Source: Thiobacillaceae bacterium (GTDB lineage Bacteria > Pseudomonadota > Gammaproteobacteria > Burkholderiales > Thiobacillaceae). From it: a stretch of DNA of 57,059 nucleotides. Of the stretch, positions 38,444 through 47,038 are shown piece by piece. The notes under the pieces are model-generated. The model saw only the letters and a list, made by a program, of their open reading frames with translations. It did no database searches and was not told where the DNA came from. The DNA is taken from the NCBI GenBank assembly GCA_025054655.1, contig JANWZL010000133.1, forward strand, positions 1-57,059. Direction: 5' to 3'. The translations under genes and the position numbers were made by a program. The stretch's first letter is position 1. Every line of letters starts with the position of its first letter.

Positions 38444-39102
38444 GGCAAGGTGTGGGCGCGGATGAGGTCGTGCATCCCCGCTTGCGGTCCGAGCTGGGCG
38501 AGGCTCAAGGCCTGGTTCTCCACCCCCGCCAGGGCGACAGGCCCGCCCAAGGGGTCCCAGGGGACGTACACATTCAGCCAGCCCTTGAGCCTCAGTGTTT
38601 GGGCATCGGGCCAGACTGCGCCCGGCGGCCAGGGCAGCTGCGGATGCAGGCGCCGCAAAAGGTCCAGCCAGCCCGGACGGCCCAAGGGGGTGGACAGGGT
38701 GACCAAGAGTTCCGCCCCGCCGCCGGCCTCGACCAAGGCCAGATAGGCGATCACCGCCCCCAGCGAGTGGGTGAGCAGCCACACGCGGCGCCCCTGTCCG
38801 CGGGCCTCGGTGAGCAGTCCGGCCAGGGCCGCGACCGCCGCCGCGATCCCCGCCCGGTCGAGGGGATCGCCGCTCCAGGCCAGGCGTCGCAGCTCGCCAC
38901 AGGCGGCCAGCCGTTGCGCCAGCGGCGAGCGCGCGAGATAGCCCCGCTCCAGCGCCGCGGCCGTGCCTATGGGGGAGCCGGGCAGGGGGTTGAAGAGCTG
39001 GAAGGGGTTGACCCCTTCCACCACCAGGATCAGCGGTGCCTCCTGGGCGCGCACCGTCAAGCCCGACAGGATCAGGGCGAGCGCCCACAGCCAGCGTCTC
39101 AT
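38362..39102 (-). CDS. Secreted alpha/beta-hydrolase (lipase-like)
   Basis: 246 residues. A signal peptide (RRWLWALALILSGLTVRAQ) precedes an alpha/beta-hydrolase core. The nucleophile elbow is LLTHSLGAVIAY with S113, a THSLG variant of GxSxG. LVTLSTPLGRPGWLDLL follows on the strand where lipases often have a substrate-side loop, and the late histidine may be in AGMHDLIRAH. It probably hydrolyses an ester in the periplasm; the substrate is unknown. The ATG overlaps the stop of the upstream methyltransferase gene by four bases (ATGA), so the two are coupled. Its 3' end overlaps the GT39 gene by 82 bases. Confidence 0.75.
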   Translation of the reverse strand: MRRWLWALALILSGLTVRAQEAPLILVVEGVNPFQLFNPLPGSPIGTAAALERGYLARSPLAQRLAACGELRRLAWSGDPLDRAGIAAAVAALAGLLTEARGQGRRVWLLTHSLGAVIAYLALVEAGGGAELLVTLSTPLGRPGWLDLLRRLHPQLPWPPGAVWPDAQTLRLKGWLNVYVPWDPLGGPVALAGVENQALSLAQLGPQAGMHDLIRAHTLPYRDAVATQRVLDWLGRWPDGMQCAPL

Positions 39103-40214
39103 GCCTGTCCCCAGGCGGCGAACAGGGGGTCGCTGTAGTCGCGCTCGGCGATGTAGGGGTCGTCCGGCGGGCGGGCCAGCCCGCGCAGGGTCTCGCTGTG
39201 CAGGGCCGTGAAGCCGGCCTGCTGCAGCAGCCCCAGCACGTAACCCAGACGCTCGAAGGGGTGCAGCTCGGTCCAAAGTCGGATCACCTTGGGCGGGAAC
39301 CAGCGATCGGAGAAGCTGAACACAGCTAAGCCGCCCGGCCGCAGCACGCGCTTGAGTTCGGCGAACACCGCCCGTGGGTGGATCAGGTATTCCACCGAGG
39401 CCGTGCACAGCACGAGGTCGAAACGGGCGGCGGGGAAGGGCAGCTGCGGGTCGCGGTTGAGGTCGTGCACCAGCCAGCGAGCAAGCCTTGGATTGGCCGC
39501 CAGTTCCTCGGCGTTCATGCCCAGGCCCACGACCTCCAGCTCGGCCGGTGTCTCGGGCAGGTGGCTCGCCCAGCTCGACATCAGGTCCAGCACCTCGAGG
39601 CCGGGCCGCAGGAAGCGGCCGTACAGACGGGTCAGTTCGGCCCGGCAGGCGGCGTCCAGGTGGTGCACGAGACGCGGCCGGGCGTAGAAGGCGGCGTCTT
39701 CGGTCGCGTCGGCGCGTGTAAACGCCGCGGGCGGGTGGTCGGTGGTGGCAGCCGCGGACGCTGGCGTCTGCATGCCCGGACCCTGCAACAGGTCGAGGAA
39801 ACGGCCGCGCGCCGCCTGGGTTTGCGTCGCCTGCAGGGTGAGGCCAACGCCGCGGCCGGCCAGGGGGTGATTGACGTCCACCCGCAGAGTGTCGCCCTCC
39901 ACCGCGAGCAGCCGACAGGGGCGCAGGTCCTCGCGCCCCTGGGCCAGCCCGGCGAAGGCCAGGCGCGGGTAGAAGCGGCCGACCACCGGCGCCGTGCGCA
40001 GGCGGAAGGCCGTCGCCGGCAGGCGTTGTTCGGGCTCGCCAGCGGGCTTAAGCCAACGCGAGGCATCGAGCGTGACCGTCTCGCCCGCCGTCAGGGCCGG
40101 CAGTAGCCGGACCAATGCCCCGTCCGCCTGCAGGGCGGACGGTGGCAGCAGCAGGCGGTCGCAATGCGCTATGCCTGCGTCCTGCCAGGCAAGCCTGGCC
40201 TCGATCGCCATCAT
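39099..40214 (-). CDS. FKBP/SlyD-like domain fused to a class I methyltransferase
   Basis: 371 residues. The first ~125 resemble a degenerate FKBP/SlyD domain, with VDVNHPLAGRGVGLTLQ (about 110-126) matching the conserved end of the SlyD insert region (VDGNHPLAG-type). The C-terminal ~200 residues are a methyltransferase of the branch with LDLMSSWASHLP in place of the usual glycine-rich AdoMet loop. RFDLVLCTASVEYLIHP and ELKRVLRPGGLAVFSFSDR follow. AGGAGG lies just before the ATG at 40214. The substrate is unknown. The 5' leader overlaps the NtrC-like site of the nir operon, so it could also respond to nitrogen. Confidence 0.8.
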   Translation of the reverse strand: MMAIEARLAWQDAGIAHCDRLLLPPSALQADGALVRLLPALTAGETVTLDASRWLKPAGEPEQRLPATAFRLRTAPVVGRFYPRLAFAGLAQGREDLRPCRLLAVEGDTLRVDVNHPLAGRGVGLTLQATQTQAARGRFLDLLQGPGMQTPASAAATTDHPPAAFTRADATEDAAFYARPRLVHHLDAACRAELTRLYGRFLRPGLEVLDLMSSWASHLPETPAELEVVGLGMNAEELAANPRLARWLVHDLNRDPQLPFPAARFDLVLCTASVEYLIHPRAVFAELKRVLRPGGLAVFSFSDRWFPPKVIRLWTELHPFERLGYVLGLLQQAGFTALHSETLRGLARPPDDPYIAERDYSDPLFAAWGQA

Positions 40215-40226
40215 CACCGCCTCCTG

Positions 40227-40261
40227 TGCACCAACGCAGTGCACCTTGCACCAGTGCAAGG
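40227..40261. promoter_or_regulatory. NtrC-like enhancer site and adjacent palindrome
   Basis: TGCACC-AACGC-AGTGCA (40227-40243) differs by one base from the NtrC consensus TGCACC-N5-GGTGCA. An exact palindrome, CCTTGCAC-CA-GTGCAAGG, abuts it at 40244-40261. The sites lie about 107 and 89 bases before the predicted sigma-54 start, the usual distance for NtrC enhancers. Confidence 0.55.
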
Positions 40262-40315
40262 CATAGTTTAGACCGCACCGGGCCGCAGACGCGTGCCCCT
40301 GCGCCCCCGTCAGCC

Positions 40316-40331
40316 TGGCACGGCTATTGCT
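40316..40331 (+). promoter_or_regulatory. Sigma-54 promoter of the nirB operon
   Basis: TGGCAC-GGCTA-TTGCT has the invariant GG (40317-40318) and GC (40329-40330) at -24/-12 and exact spacing. Transcription would start near 40342. It fits RpoN-dependent nitrogen control of nitrate/nitrite assimilation. Confidence 0.82.
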
Positions 40332-40335
40332 TATA

Positions 40336-40417
40336 CCTTGCCAGACACGCTGGGCAAGGCTGCAAAGCGGTCAGGGACGACGGCGTCCGCAGGACACTCT
40401 GCTGACGCCGTTTTTTT
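40336..40417 (+). terminator. nirB leader: hairpins ending in a terminator (candidate attenuator)
   Basis: CCTTGCC (40336-40342) pairs with GGCAAGG (40353-40359). An intrinsic terminator follows: ACGGCGTC (40380-40387) pairs with GACGCCGT (40404-40411), with an inner GCAG/CTGC stem and then a run of seven T (40411-40417). GCGG (40367-40370) can instead pair with CCGC (40387-40390), or GGAC (40375-40378) with GTCC (40385-40388), either of which competes with the terminator arm. A terminator between promoter and first gene implies regulated read-through, as in NasR- or NasT-controlled nitrate operons. The loop sequences do not match the ANTAR consensus exactly. Confidence 0.7.
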
Positions 40418-40435
40418 CGTTGATGGAGTCGCACG

Positions 40436-42886
40436 ATGGGCAAACCCAAACTCGTGGTGATCGGCAACGGTATGGCGGGCATGCGCACCGTCGAGGAGCT
40501 GCTCAAGCTCGCCCCCGATCTGTACGACATCACCGTCTTCGGTGAGGAACCCCACCCCAATTACAACCGCATCCTGCTCTCGCCGGTGCTCACGGGCGAG
40601 CAGACGCTCGATCAGATCATCCTCAACCCCTTGGACTGGTATGCCCAACACGGTATTCGGCTGCACACGGGCGACCCGGTCGTGCACATCGACCGCGCCC
40701 GGCGCGTGGTGGTGAGCCGCAGCGGCATCGAGGCGTCTTACGACCGGCTGCTCATGGCCACCGGCTCGCGCCCCGTGCGCCTGCCGCTGCCCGGTGCCGA
40801 GCTGGCCGGGGTGGTGTGTTTCCGCGACATCGCCGATGTACAGGCGATGGTCGCGGCGGCGCGCGAATACCGTCAGGCGGTGGTGATCGGCGGTGGGCTG
40901 CTGGGCCTGGAGGCGGCCAACGGCCTGCGGGCGCGCGGCATGCAGGTGACCGTGGTGCATCTGGCATCGTGGCTCATGGAGCGCCAGCTGGACGAGCCGG
41001 CGGCAAGGCTGTTGCAGCGCACGTTGGAGGAACGAGGCATCGCCTTCCGGCTGGCGGCCCAGACCGAGGCGCTGCAGGCGGGTGAGTCCGGTCGGGTGTG
41101 TGCGGTGCGGCTCAAGGGGGGCGAGGTGCTGCCGGCGGGGCTGGTGGTGATGGCGGTAGGCATCCGCCCCAACACCCAACTGGCCGAGGCGGCGGGCCTG
41201 CATTGCAACCGCGGCATCGTGGTCGACGACACCCTGCAGACGGTCACCGATCCGCGCATCTATGCCGTGGGCGAGTGCGTGAGCCACCGCGGCGTGTTCT
41301 ACGGCCTGGTGGCACCGCTGTTCGAGCAGGCCAAGGTGGCGGCGAACCATCTCGCCCGCTTCGGCATCGCCCGCTACACCGGGTCGATCACCGCCACCAA
41401 GCTCAAGGTCACCGGCGTGGACCTCTACTCCGCCGGCGACTTCATGGGCGGCGAGGGGTGCGAGGAGATCGTGCTGCGGGACGCCGGCCGCGGCGTGTAT
41501 AAGAAGCTGGTGCTCAGGCAGGGCCGCATCGTCGGGGCCTGCCTGTACGGCGACACCCTGGACGGCCCCTGGTATTTCGAGCTGATGCGCGAGGGCAGCG
41601 ACGTGACCGCCCTGCGCGAGCGGCTCATGTTCGGGCGGGCACACGTGGGCGACGCCGGCCACGGCGATCCCAGGGCGCGCGTGCAGCAGCTGCCGGACAG
41701 CGCCGAGATCTGTGGCTGCAACGGCGTGTGCAAAGGCACGATCCTCGCCGCCATCCGCGACCAGAAGCTGTTCACCCTGGAGGAGGTGCGCGCACACACC
41801 AAGGCGAGCGCCTCCTGCGGCTCCTGCACCGGGTTGGTCGAGGCCCTGCTGGCCATGGCGGTGGGGGGCGACCACTCCACCGCCCCGTCGAAGAAGCCCC
41901 TATGCCCCTGCACGCACTACACCCACGACGAGGTGCGCGCCGCCATCCGCGACCAGGGCTTAAAGAGCATCCCCGCGGTGATGCGCCGCCTGGAGTGGAA
42001 GACGCCCGACGGCTGTCCCAAGTGCCGCCCGGCCCTGAACTACTACCTGCTCGCCGCCTGGCCCGGCGAGTATGCCGACGACGCCCAGTCGCGCTTCATC
42101 AACGAACGCGCCCACGGCAACATCCAGAAGGACGGCAGCTTCTCCGTGGTGCCGCGCATCTGGGGCGGGGTGGTCAGCCCGCGGGAGCTGCGGGCCATCG
42201 CCGCGGTGGCGGAAAAGTACCAGGCCGCCGAGGTCAAGATCACCGGCGGCCAGCGCATCGACCTGTTCGGCATTCGCAAGGAGGACCTGCCCGCGGTATG
42301 GCGGGATCTCAGCGCTGCCGGCTTCGTCTCCGGCCACGCCTATGGCAAGGCCCTGCGCACGGTCAAGACCTGTGTCGGCAGCCGCTGGTGCCGCTTCGGC
42401 ACACAGGACTCCACCGGCCTGGGCATCAAACTCGAACAGGCCACCTGGGGCTCGTGGATGCCGCACAAGTTCAAGATGGCGGTGTCGGGCTGTCCACGCA
42501 ACTGCGCCGAGGCCACCATCAAGGACTTCGGCGTGGTGTGCGTGGACTCCGGCTATGAACTGCACGTGGGCGGCAACGGCGGCATCAAGGTGCGGGTGAC
42601 CGACCTGCTCACCCACGTCAAGACCGAGGCCGAGGTGATCGAGCATGCCTGCGCCTTCATCCAGCTCTACCGTGAGGAGGCGCATTACCTGGAGCGCACC
42701 GCGCCCTGGGTGGAGCGGGTGGGGCTCGCCCACATCAAGGCGCGCGTGGTGGAGGACGCCGACAGCCGCCGCGCGCTGTATGAGCGCTTCTTGCAATCAC
42801 AGCGCCACGCCCAGCACGACCCCTGGGCCGAGCGCGCGCAAGGCGGGGCCGCGCACGAGTTCGCCCCGCTCGAGACCGTCGTCTGA
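40436..42886 (+). CDS. nirB: Assimilatory NADH nitrite reductase, large subunit
   Basis: 816 residues. It reduces nitrite to ammonium with NAD(P)H in the cytoplasm. The N-terminal FAD/NAD half shows VVIGNGMAGMRTVEELL and VVIGGGLLGLEAANGL. A BFD-type 2Fe-2S site follows, with cysteines in CGCNGVCKG (from about residue 425) and CGSC (about 461). The sulfite/nitrite-reductase half binds siroheme and 4Fe-4S through CVGSRWC (about 645) and CPRNC (about 685). A GGAG site precedes the ATG. It leads an operon with nirD and nasA under the sigma-54 promoter and leader terminator described above. Confidence 0.96.
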   Translation: MGKPKLVVIGNGMAGMRTVEELLKLAPDLYDITVFGEEPHPNYNRILLSPVLTGEQTLDQIILNPLDWYAQHGIRLHTGDPVVHIDRARRVVVSRSGIEASYDRLLMATGSRPVRLPLPGAELAGVVCFRDIADVQAMVAAAREYRQAVVIGGGLLGLEAANGLRARGMQVTVVHLASWLMERQLDEPAARLLQRTLEERGIAFRLAAQTEALQAGESGRVCAVRLKGGEVLPAGLVVMAVGIRPNTQLAEAAGLHCNRGIVVDDTLQTVTDPRIYAVGECVSHRGVFYGLVAPLFEQAKVAANHLARFGIARYTGSITATKLKVTGVDLYSAGDFMGGEGCEEIVLRDAGRGVYKKLVLRQGRIVGACLYGDTLDGPWYFELMREGSDVTALRERLMFGRAHVGDAGHGDPRARVQQLPDSAEICGCNGVCKGTILAAIRDQKLFTLEEVRAHTKASASCGSCTGLVEALLAMAVGGDHSTAPSKKPLCPCTHYTHDEVRAAIRDQGLKSIPAVMRRLEWKTPDGCPKCRPALNYYLLAAWPGEYADDAQSRFINERAHGNIQKDGSFSVVPRIWGGVVSPRELRAIAAVAEKYQAAEVKITGGQRIDLFGIRKEDLPAVWRDLSAAGFVSGHAYGKALRTVKTCVGSRWCRFGTQDSTGLGIKLEQATWGSWMPHKFKMAVSGCPRNCAEATIKDFGVVCVDSGYELHVGGNGGIKVRVTDLLTHVKTEAEVIEHACAFIQLYREEAHYLERTAPWVERVGLAHIKARVVEDADSRRALYERFLQSQRHAQHDPWAERAQGGAAHEFAPLETVV

Positions 42887-42900
42887 ACCCGGAGGCAGCC

Positions 42901-43272
42901 ATGAACGCCATGACCGAAGGTTGGCTCAAGATAGGCCGTCTGCACGACGTCCCACGTCAGGGGGCACGGGTGGTGCGCACCGCGGCCGGGGCCATCGCCG
43001 TCTTTCGCACCCACGACGACCAGGTCTATGCCCTGGAGGACCGCTGTCCGCATAAAGGCGGGCCGCTGTCCCAGGGCATCGTGCACGGCCACCGCGTGGC
43101 CTGCCCCCTGCATGACTGGCGCATCGACCTGGAGAGCGGGCAGGCGGTGGCCCCCGACGTGGGCTGTGTGGCCCGCTACCCGGTGCGCATCATCGACGGC
43201 GAGCTGTGGCTGCAGCTCAACGGCGCCATGCTGGGCGGCCCGACGCCCGCCCAGGGCTGCCGCCATGACTGA
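42901..43272 (+). CDS. nirD: Nitrite reductase small subunit, Rieske-type
   Basis: 123 residues. The Rieske 2Fe-2S ligands are present as CPHKGGPLSQG (C..H) and CPLHDW (C..H), so the cluster should be intact; many NirD proteins have lost it. It complements NirB electron transfer. A GGAGG site lies 8-9 bases before the ATG. Its stop overlaps the nasA start by eight bases. Confidence 0.95.
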   Translation: MNAMTEGWLKIGRLHDVPRQGARVVRTAAGAIAVFRTHDDQVYALEDRCPHKGGPLSQGIVHGHRVACPLHDWRIDLESGQAVAPDVGCVARYPVRIIDGELWLQLNGAMLGGPTPAQGCRHD

Positions 43273-45877
43273 GCCGGTGCGCACCACCTGCCCCTACTGC
43301 GGGGTGGGTTGCGGCCTGCTCCTGCACCGCGCGGGCGCGGGCTGGCGGGTGGAGGGCGACCCCGAACACCCCGCCAATTACGGACGGCTGTGCTCCAAGG
43401 GGGCGGCCCTGGCCGAGACCCTAGGCCAGGAGACGCGCCTGCTCCATCCTTTGCTGCGCGGCGAGCGGGTCAGTTGGTCTACCGCCCTGGACGCGGTGGC
43501 ACAGGCGCTCAGGCGCACCCTGGCCGAGCACGGCCCGCAGGCGGTGGCCTTCTACGTCTCGGGGCAGCTGCTGACCGAGGACTATTACGTGGCCAACAAG
43601 CTCATGAAGGGCTTCCTCGGCGCGGCCAACATCGACACCAACTCGCGCCTGTGCATGGCCTCGGCGGTGGCTGGCCACGTGCGCGCCTTTGGCGAGGACG
43701 TGGTGCCGGCGACCTATGCCGACGTCGAGGCGGCCGACCTCGTGGTGCTCATCGGTTCCAACGCCGCCTGGACCCACCCGGTGCTGTTCCAGCGCCTACA
43801 GGCCGCCCGCCAGGCGCGCCCGCAGCTCAAGGTCGTGGTGATCGACCCACGCCGCACCGCCACCGCCGAGGCGGCCGACCTGCATCTGGCCCTCGCCCCG
43901 GGCACGGATGCTTGGCTGCTCAACGGGTTGCTCGACTACCTGCGGCGCGAGAGCGGCATCGACTGGGCCTGGGTGGAGGCGCACGTGGCCGGCTTCGGGG
44001 CGGCGTTCGCGGCCGTGGCGGGGCTCACCATCCCGCTGGTGGCCGAGCACTGCGGGCTCAAGGAGGCCGAGGTGGCCACCTTCTACCGCTGGTTCGCCGC
44101 CACCGAACGCAGCGTGACCCTGTTCTCGCAGGGCATTAACCAGTCCAGCTCCGGTACCGACAAGGTCAACGCCATCCTCAACCTGCACCTGGCCACCGGC
44201 CGCATCGGTCGGCCCGGCATGGGCCCTTTCTCGCTCACCGGCCAGCCCAATGCCATGGGTGGGCGCGAGGTGGGCGGACTGGCCACGCAACTGGCCGCAC
44301 ACATGGACTTCGCCCCCGAGCGGGTAGAGGCGGTGGCGCGCTTCTGGGGCGCCCCGCGCATCGCCCGCGCGCCGGGGCTGAAGGCGGTGGACTTGTTCGA
44401 GGCGGTGCAGGCGGGCGAGATCAAGTTTTTGTGGATCATGGCCACCAATCCGGCGGTGAGCCTGCCCCAGGCCGAGCGGGTGCGGCAGGCGCTCGAGCGC
44501 TGCCCCTGCGTGGTGGTGTCGGACATGACCGCCCACACCGACACCGCCCGTTATGCCCACGTCCTGCTGCCGGCCGCGGCCTGGGGCGAGAAGGACGGCA
44601 CGGTCACAAACTCCGAGCGGCGCATCTCGCGCTGCCGCCCCTTCCTCGCCCCGGCCGGCGAGGCACGGCCGGACTGGTGGATGGTGGCGCACGTGGCCCG
44701 CCGGCTGGGCCACGGCGACGCCTTCGCTTATCGCGGACCGGCCGCGATCTTCCGCGAACACGCGCGGCTCACCACCCTGGCCAACGACGGCACGCGCCGG
44801 TTCGACCTCGGGCCGCTGGCCGGCCTGAGCGATGCCGACTACGACCGGCTCCCCCCCACCCTGTGGCCGCTGGGGCAGGAGCGCCCCTATGCCGACGGCC
44901 GCTTCTCCACCGCGGATGGGCGGGCGCGCATGCTGCCCATCCACCCGCGCGCGCCGGCCGCCGCCCCGCATGCCGCGCACCCCATCGTGCTCAACACCGG
45001 ACGGCTGCGCGACCAGTGGCACACCATGACCCGCACGGGCTTAAGCCCCCGGTTGTCCGCCCATTGCACCGAACCCTGCGTGGAGCTGCATCCGGCCGAT
45101 ATCACCCGTTTGGGCCTTGCCGCCGGGGGGCTGGCCCGGCTGCACTCGCCGCACGGCGAGGCGATCGCCCGCGTGCTGGCGCAACCGGGCCAGCGGCCGG
45201 GCGAGGCCTTCCTGCCCATGCACTGGAACGGCCGCTTCAGCGCCCGCGCGTGGGCGAACGCCCTCACCGCGGCGGTGACCGATCCCATCTCCGGCCAGCC
45301 GGAGTTCAAGCACACGCCGGTGGCCGTCAGCCCGTATGCGGCCGACTGGTATGGGCTTGCCCTGAGCCGCACCCCTCTGACGGTGGACCACCTACCCTAC
45401 TGGAGCGTCACGCCGGCGCGCGGCTGTTGGCGTTACGGCCTCGCCGGCCGGCAAGGCGACCTCGCCGGCCTGCACGCGTGGTTCGAGGGCGATGGCGAGC
45501 TGGCCGAGTTCGCCGACCCGGCCGCCGGCCGCTGGCGTGCGGCCTTGATGCGCGACGGTCGCCTGGAACGGCTCGTGTTCATCGAGCGCGAGCCGCAGCG
45601 GCTGCCCGAGCGCAGCTGGCTGGAGGCGTTGTTCGAGCGCGAGCGCCTGACCGAGGCCGAGCGCGCCGCCCTGCTGCTGGGCAGCCCGCCCAGCGGCACG
45701 GCCAGCGAGGGACGGGTGGTGTGCGCCTGCCACGGCGTGGGCGAGGCACGGCTGGCCGCCGCCATCGCCGCCGGCGCCCGTAGTGTGGAGGCGCTCGGCG
45801 CCCAGCTCAAGGCCGGCACCCATTGCGGCAGCTGCGTGCCGGAACTCAGACGCCTGCTGCGCCAGGCTGCGGCTTAG
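43265..45877 (+). CDS. nasA: Assimilatory nitrate reductase catalytic subunit (Mo-bisMGD)
   Basis: 870 residues. It reduces nitrate to nitrite in the cytoplasm. The N-terminal 4Fe-4S cysteines are in TCPYCGVGCGLLL and GRLCSKG. Molybdopterin-binding segments include NSRLCMASAV, TLFSQGINQSSSGTDKVN, and GRIGRPGMGPFSLTGQPNAMGG. A C-terminal BFD-type 2Fe-2S domain (VCACHGVGEA from about 819, then THCGSCVPEL) is typical of NasA-type enzymes and may receive electrons from a partner reductase. No nitrate transporter or NasC-type reductase gene lies next to it. Read from the ATG at 43265 that overlaps nirD; earlier in-frame starts lie within nirD. Confidence 0.94.
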   Translation: MTEPVRTTCPYCGVGCGLLLHRAGAGWRVEGDPEHPANYGRLCSKGAALAETLGQETRLLHPLLRGERVSWSTALDAVAQALRRTLAEHGPQAVAFYVSGQLLTEDYYVANKLMKGFLGAANIDTNSRLCMASAVAGHVRAFGEDVVPATYADVEAADLVVLIGSNAAWTHPVLFQRLQAARQARPQLKVVVIDPRRTATAEAADLHLALAPGTDAWLLNGLLDYLRRESGIDWAWVEAHVAGFGAAFAAVAGLTIPLVAEHCGLKEAEVATFYRWFAATERSVTLFSQGINQSSSGTDKVNAILNLHLATGRIGRPGMGPFSLTGQPNAMGGREVGGLATQLAAHMDFAPERVEAVARFWGAPRIARAPGLKAVDLFEAVQAGEIKFLWIMATNPAVSLPQAERVRQALERCPCVVVSDMTAHTDTARYAHVLLPAAAWGEKDGTVTNSERRISRCRPFLAPAGEARPDWWMVAHVARRLGHGDAFAYRGPAAIFREHARLTTLANDGTRRFDLGPLAGLSDADYDRLPPTLWPLGQERPYADGRFSTADGRARMLPIHPRAPAAAPHAAHPIVLNTGRLRDQWHTMTRTGLSPRLSAHCTEPCVELHPADITRLGLAAGGLARLHSPHGEAIARVLAQPGQRPGEAFLPMHWNGRFSARAWANALTAAVTDPISGQPEFKHTPVAVSPYAADWYGLALSRTPLTVDHLPYWSVTPARGCWRYGLAGRQGDLAGLHAWFEGDGELAEFADPAAGRWRAALMRDGRLERLVFIEREPQRLPERSWLEALFERERLTEAERAALLLGSPPSGTASEGRVVCACHGVGEARLAAAIAAGARSVEALGAQLKAGTHCGSCVPELRRLLRQAAA

Positions 45878-45955
45878 CGCGGTGGTCGGGGGATGCCCGC
45901 GGCGGCCGGACGACCCGCCTACACGGGCCTGGCCTCGGACGCACAGACGGGCATG

Positions 45956-45979
45956 AAAAAGGCCCGCCTTGCGCGGGCC
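45956..45979 (-). terminator. Intrinsic terminator of the SCP2-like gene
   Basis: On the minus strand, GGCCCGC-(5 nt)-GCGGGCC (45961-45967/45973-45979) is followed by five U, 23 bases after the stop. No T-run follows on the plus strand, so it is directional. Confidence 0.8.
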
Positions 45980-46001
45980 CGTGCACACGGTTGGCGACGG
46001 C

Positions 46002-46508
46002 TCAGCGCGGGCAGGCGTCCTCACCGGGGATCTTGCCCGGCAGCAGCAGGAACTGCTCGAACGGGCCCATCACCCGCATGGCCTCGGCCTTGGGGCCGTC
46101 GAACTTCAGCCGCCCGAACATCATGGCGCGCATGGGGCCGTATTCGCCGGCGCCCATCTCGCGCCAGCGCTTGGTCTCGGCATGCATGACGTAATCCATG
46201 TCCATGTTCAGGTTGGTGTGCTGCGGCTTGCCGCCGTAGGCGCAGATGGCCTTGCCGCCCTGGGGCACGATCTTCAGTTCCACCTTGGTCGCCTCGCCGC
46301 AGTCGGTGCGGTACATGTGCACGATCTTGTAGCCGCGGCCGCCGTCGTTCTTGATCCATTTCTCGGCCAGCTCGTCGGTGAGGATGGGGTTCTTGTTCCA
46401 CGCCTCGCAGGCGCGTGCGGCCCATTCGGCCGACATGAGCGGGGTGGCCAGGACCGGGGCTGCAGCGACGAGTCCCGCGGCGAAAAGGCTGAGCTGGTGC
46501 TTGCGCAT
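46002..46508 (-). CDS. Secreted SCP2 sterol-binding-like protein
   Basis: 168 residues. A signal peptide (HQLSLFAAGLVAAAPVLATPL) leads into a domain with LTDELAEKWIKNDGGRGYKIVHMYRTDCGEA and VELKIVPQGGKAIC. It ends with GPMRAMMFGRLKFDGPKAEAMRVMGPFEQFLLLPGKIPG, which has the layout of SCP2/lipid-binding domains (kgd..eam..m.gpf..fl.l.gki). Three cysteines may form disulfides in the periplasm. It may bind or ferry a lipid; the ligand is unknown. An AGGAG site precedes the ATG. It is monocistronic with its own terminator. Confidence 0.75.
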   Translation of the reverse strand: MRKHQLSLFAAGLVAAAPVLATPLMSAEWAARACEAWNKNPILTDELAEKWIKNDGGRGYKIVHMYRTDCGEATKVELKIVPQGGKAICAYGGKPQHTNLNMDMDYVMHAETKRWREMGAGEYGPMRAMMFGRLKFDGPKAEAMRVMGPFEQFLLLPGKIPGEDACPR

Positions 46509-46566
46509 GGTGTGCTCCTCGTGATTGGCTGTCGAACAGTTACAGGCATGCAGGATGCCCTGGGCT

Positions 46567-46596
46567 AGGGTAGTGCCAGACCCGGCGTGCTGTCAA
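46567..46596 (-). promoter_or_regulatory. Promoter candidate for the SCP2-like gene
   Basis: On the minus strand TTGACA (complement of 46591-46596), an 18-base spacer and TACCCT (complement of 46567-46572). The -35 is perfect and the -10 is poor. Confidence 0.35.
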
Positions 46597-46610
46597 AACC
46601 CCGTGGCGGC

Positions 46611-47030
46611 TCAATGCGGCAGGTGGTGCTTGAGCGCCCCGTACAGCCAGGTACCGTGCAGGGCCCCGGCCAGCACCACCAGCGCACCCAGGGAGCCGGT
46701 GCCGACCAGAGCAAAGATCGGGCCCGGGCACAGGCCGATCAGCCCCCAGCCCACGCCGAAGATGGCCCCACCGGCGAGGTAGCTCACCCGCCCCGGGGGT
46801 TTTTCCGGGATCTGGATCGGTTGCCCATCCAGCGAGCGTCTACTGCCCAGGCGTTTGATGATCTGCACGCTCACCAACCCCGTGGCGATGGCGCTCATGA
46901 GGATGCCGTACATGTGGAAGCTCTGGAAGTGGAACATCTCCTGGATGCGGTACCAGGAGGCCGCTTCCGACTTGATCAACACGAAACCGAACAGCATGCC
47001 GGCAAGTAGATAGGGCAGGTAGCGCAGCAT
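46611..47030 (-). CDS. YeeE/YedE-type sulfur transporter, second half
   Basis: 139 residues with about four membrane helices. LPYLLAGMLFGFVLIKSEAASWYRIQEMFHFQSFHMYGIL and GGAIFGVGWGLIGLCPGPIFALVG are characteristic of the DUF6691/YedE half-proteins. The cysteine in GLCPGP is the sulfur-handling residue seen in the family. It starts 9 bases after the other half ends. Family members import thiosulfate or other sulfur compounds; the split into two adjacent genes is common. Confidence 0.86.
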   Translation of the reverse strand: MLRYLPYLLAGMLFGFVLIKSEAASWYRIQEMFHFQSFHMYGILMSAIATGLVSVQIIKRLGSRRSLDGQPIQIPEKPPGRVSYLAGGAIFGVGWGLIGLCPGPIFALVGTGSLGALVVLAGALHGTWLYGALKHHLPH

Positions 47031-47038
47031 GGGCGGCC

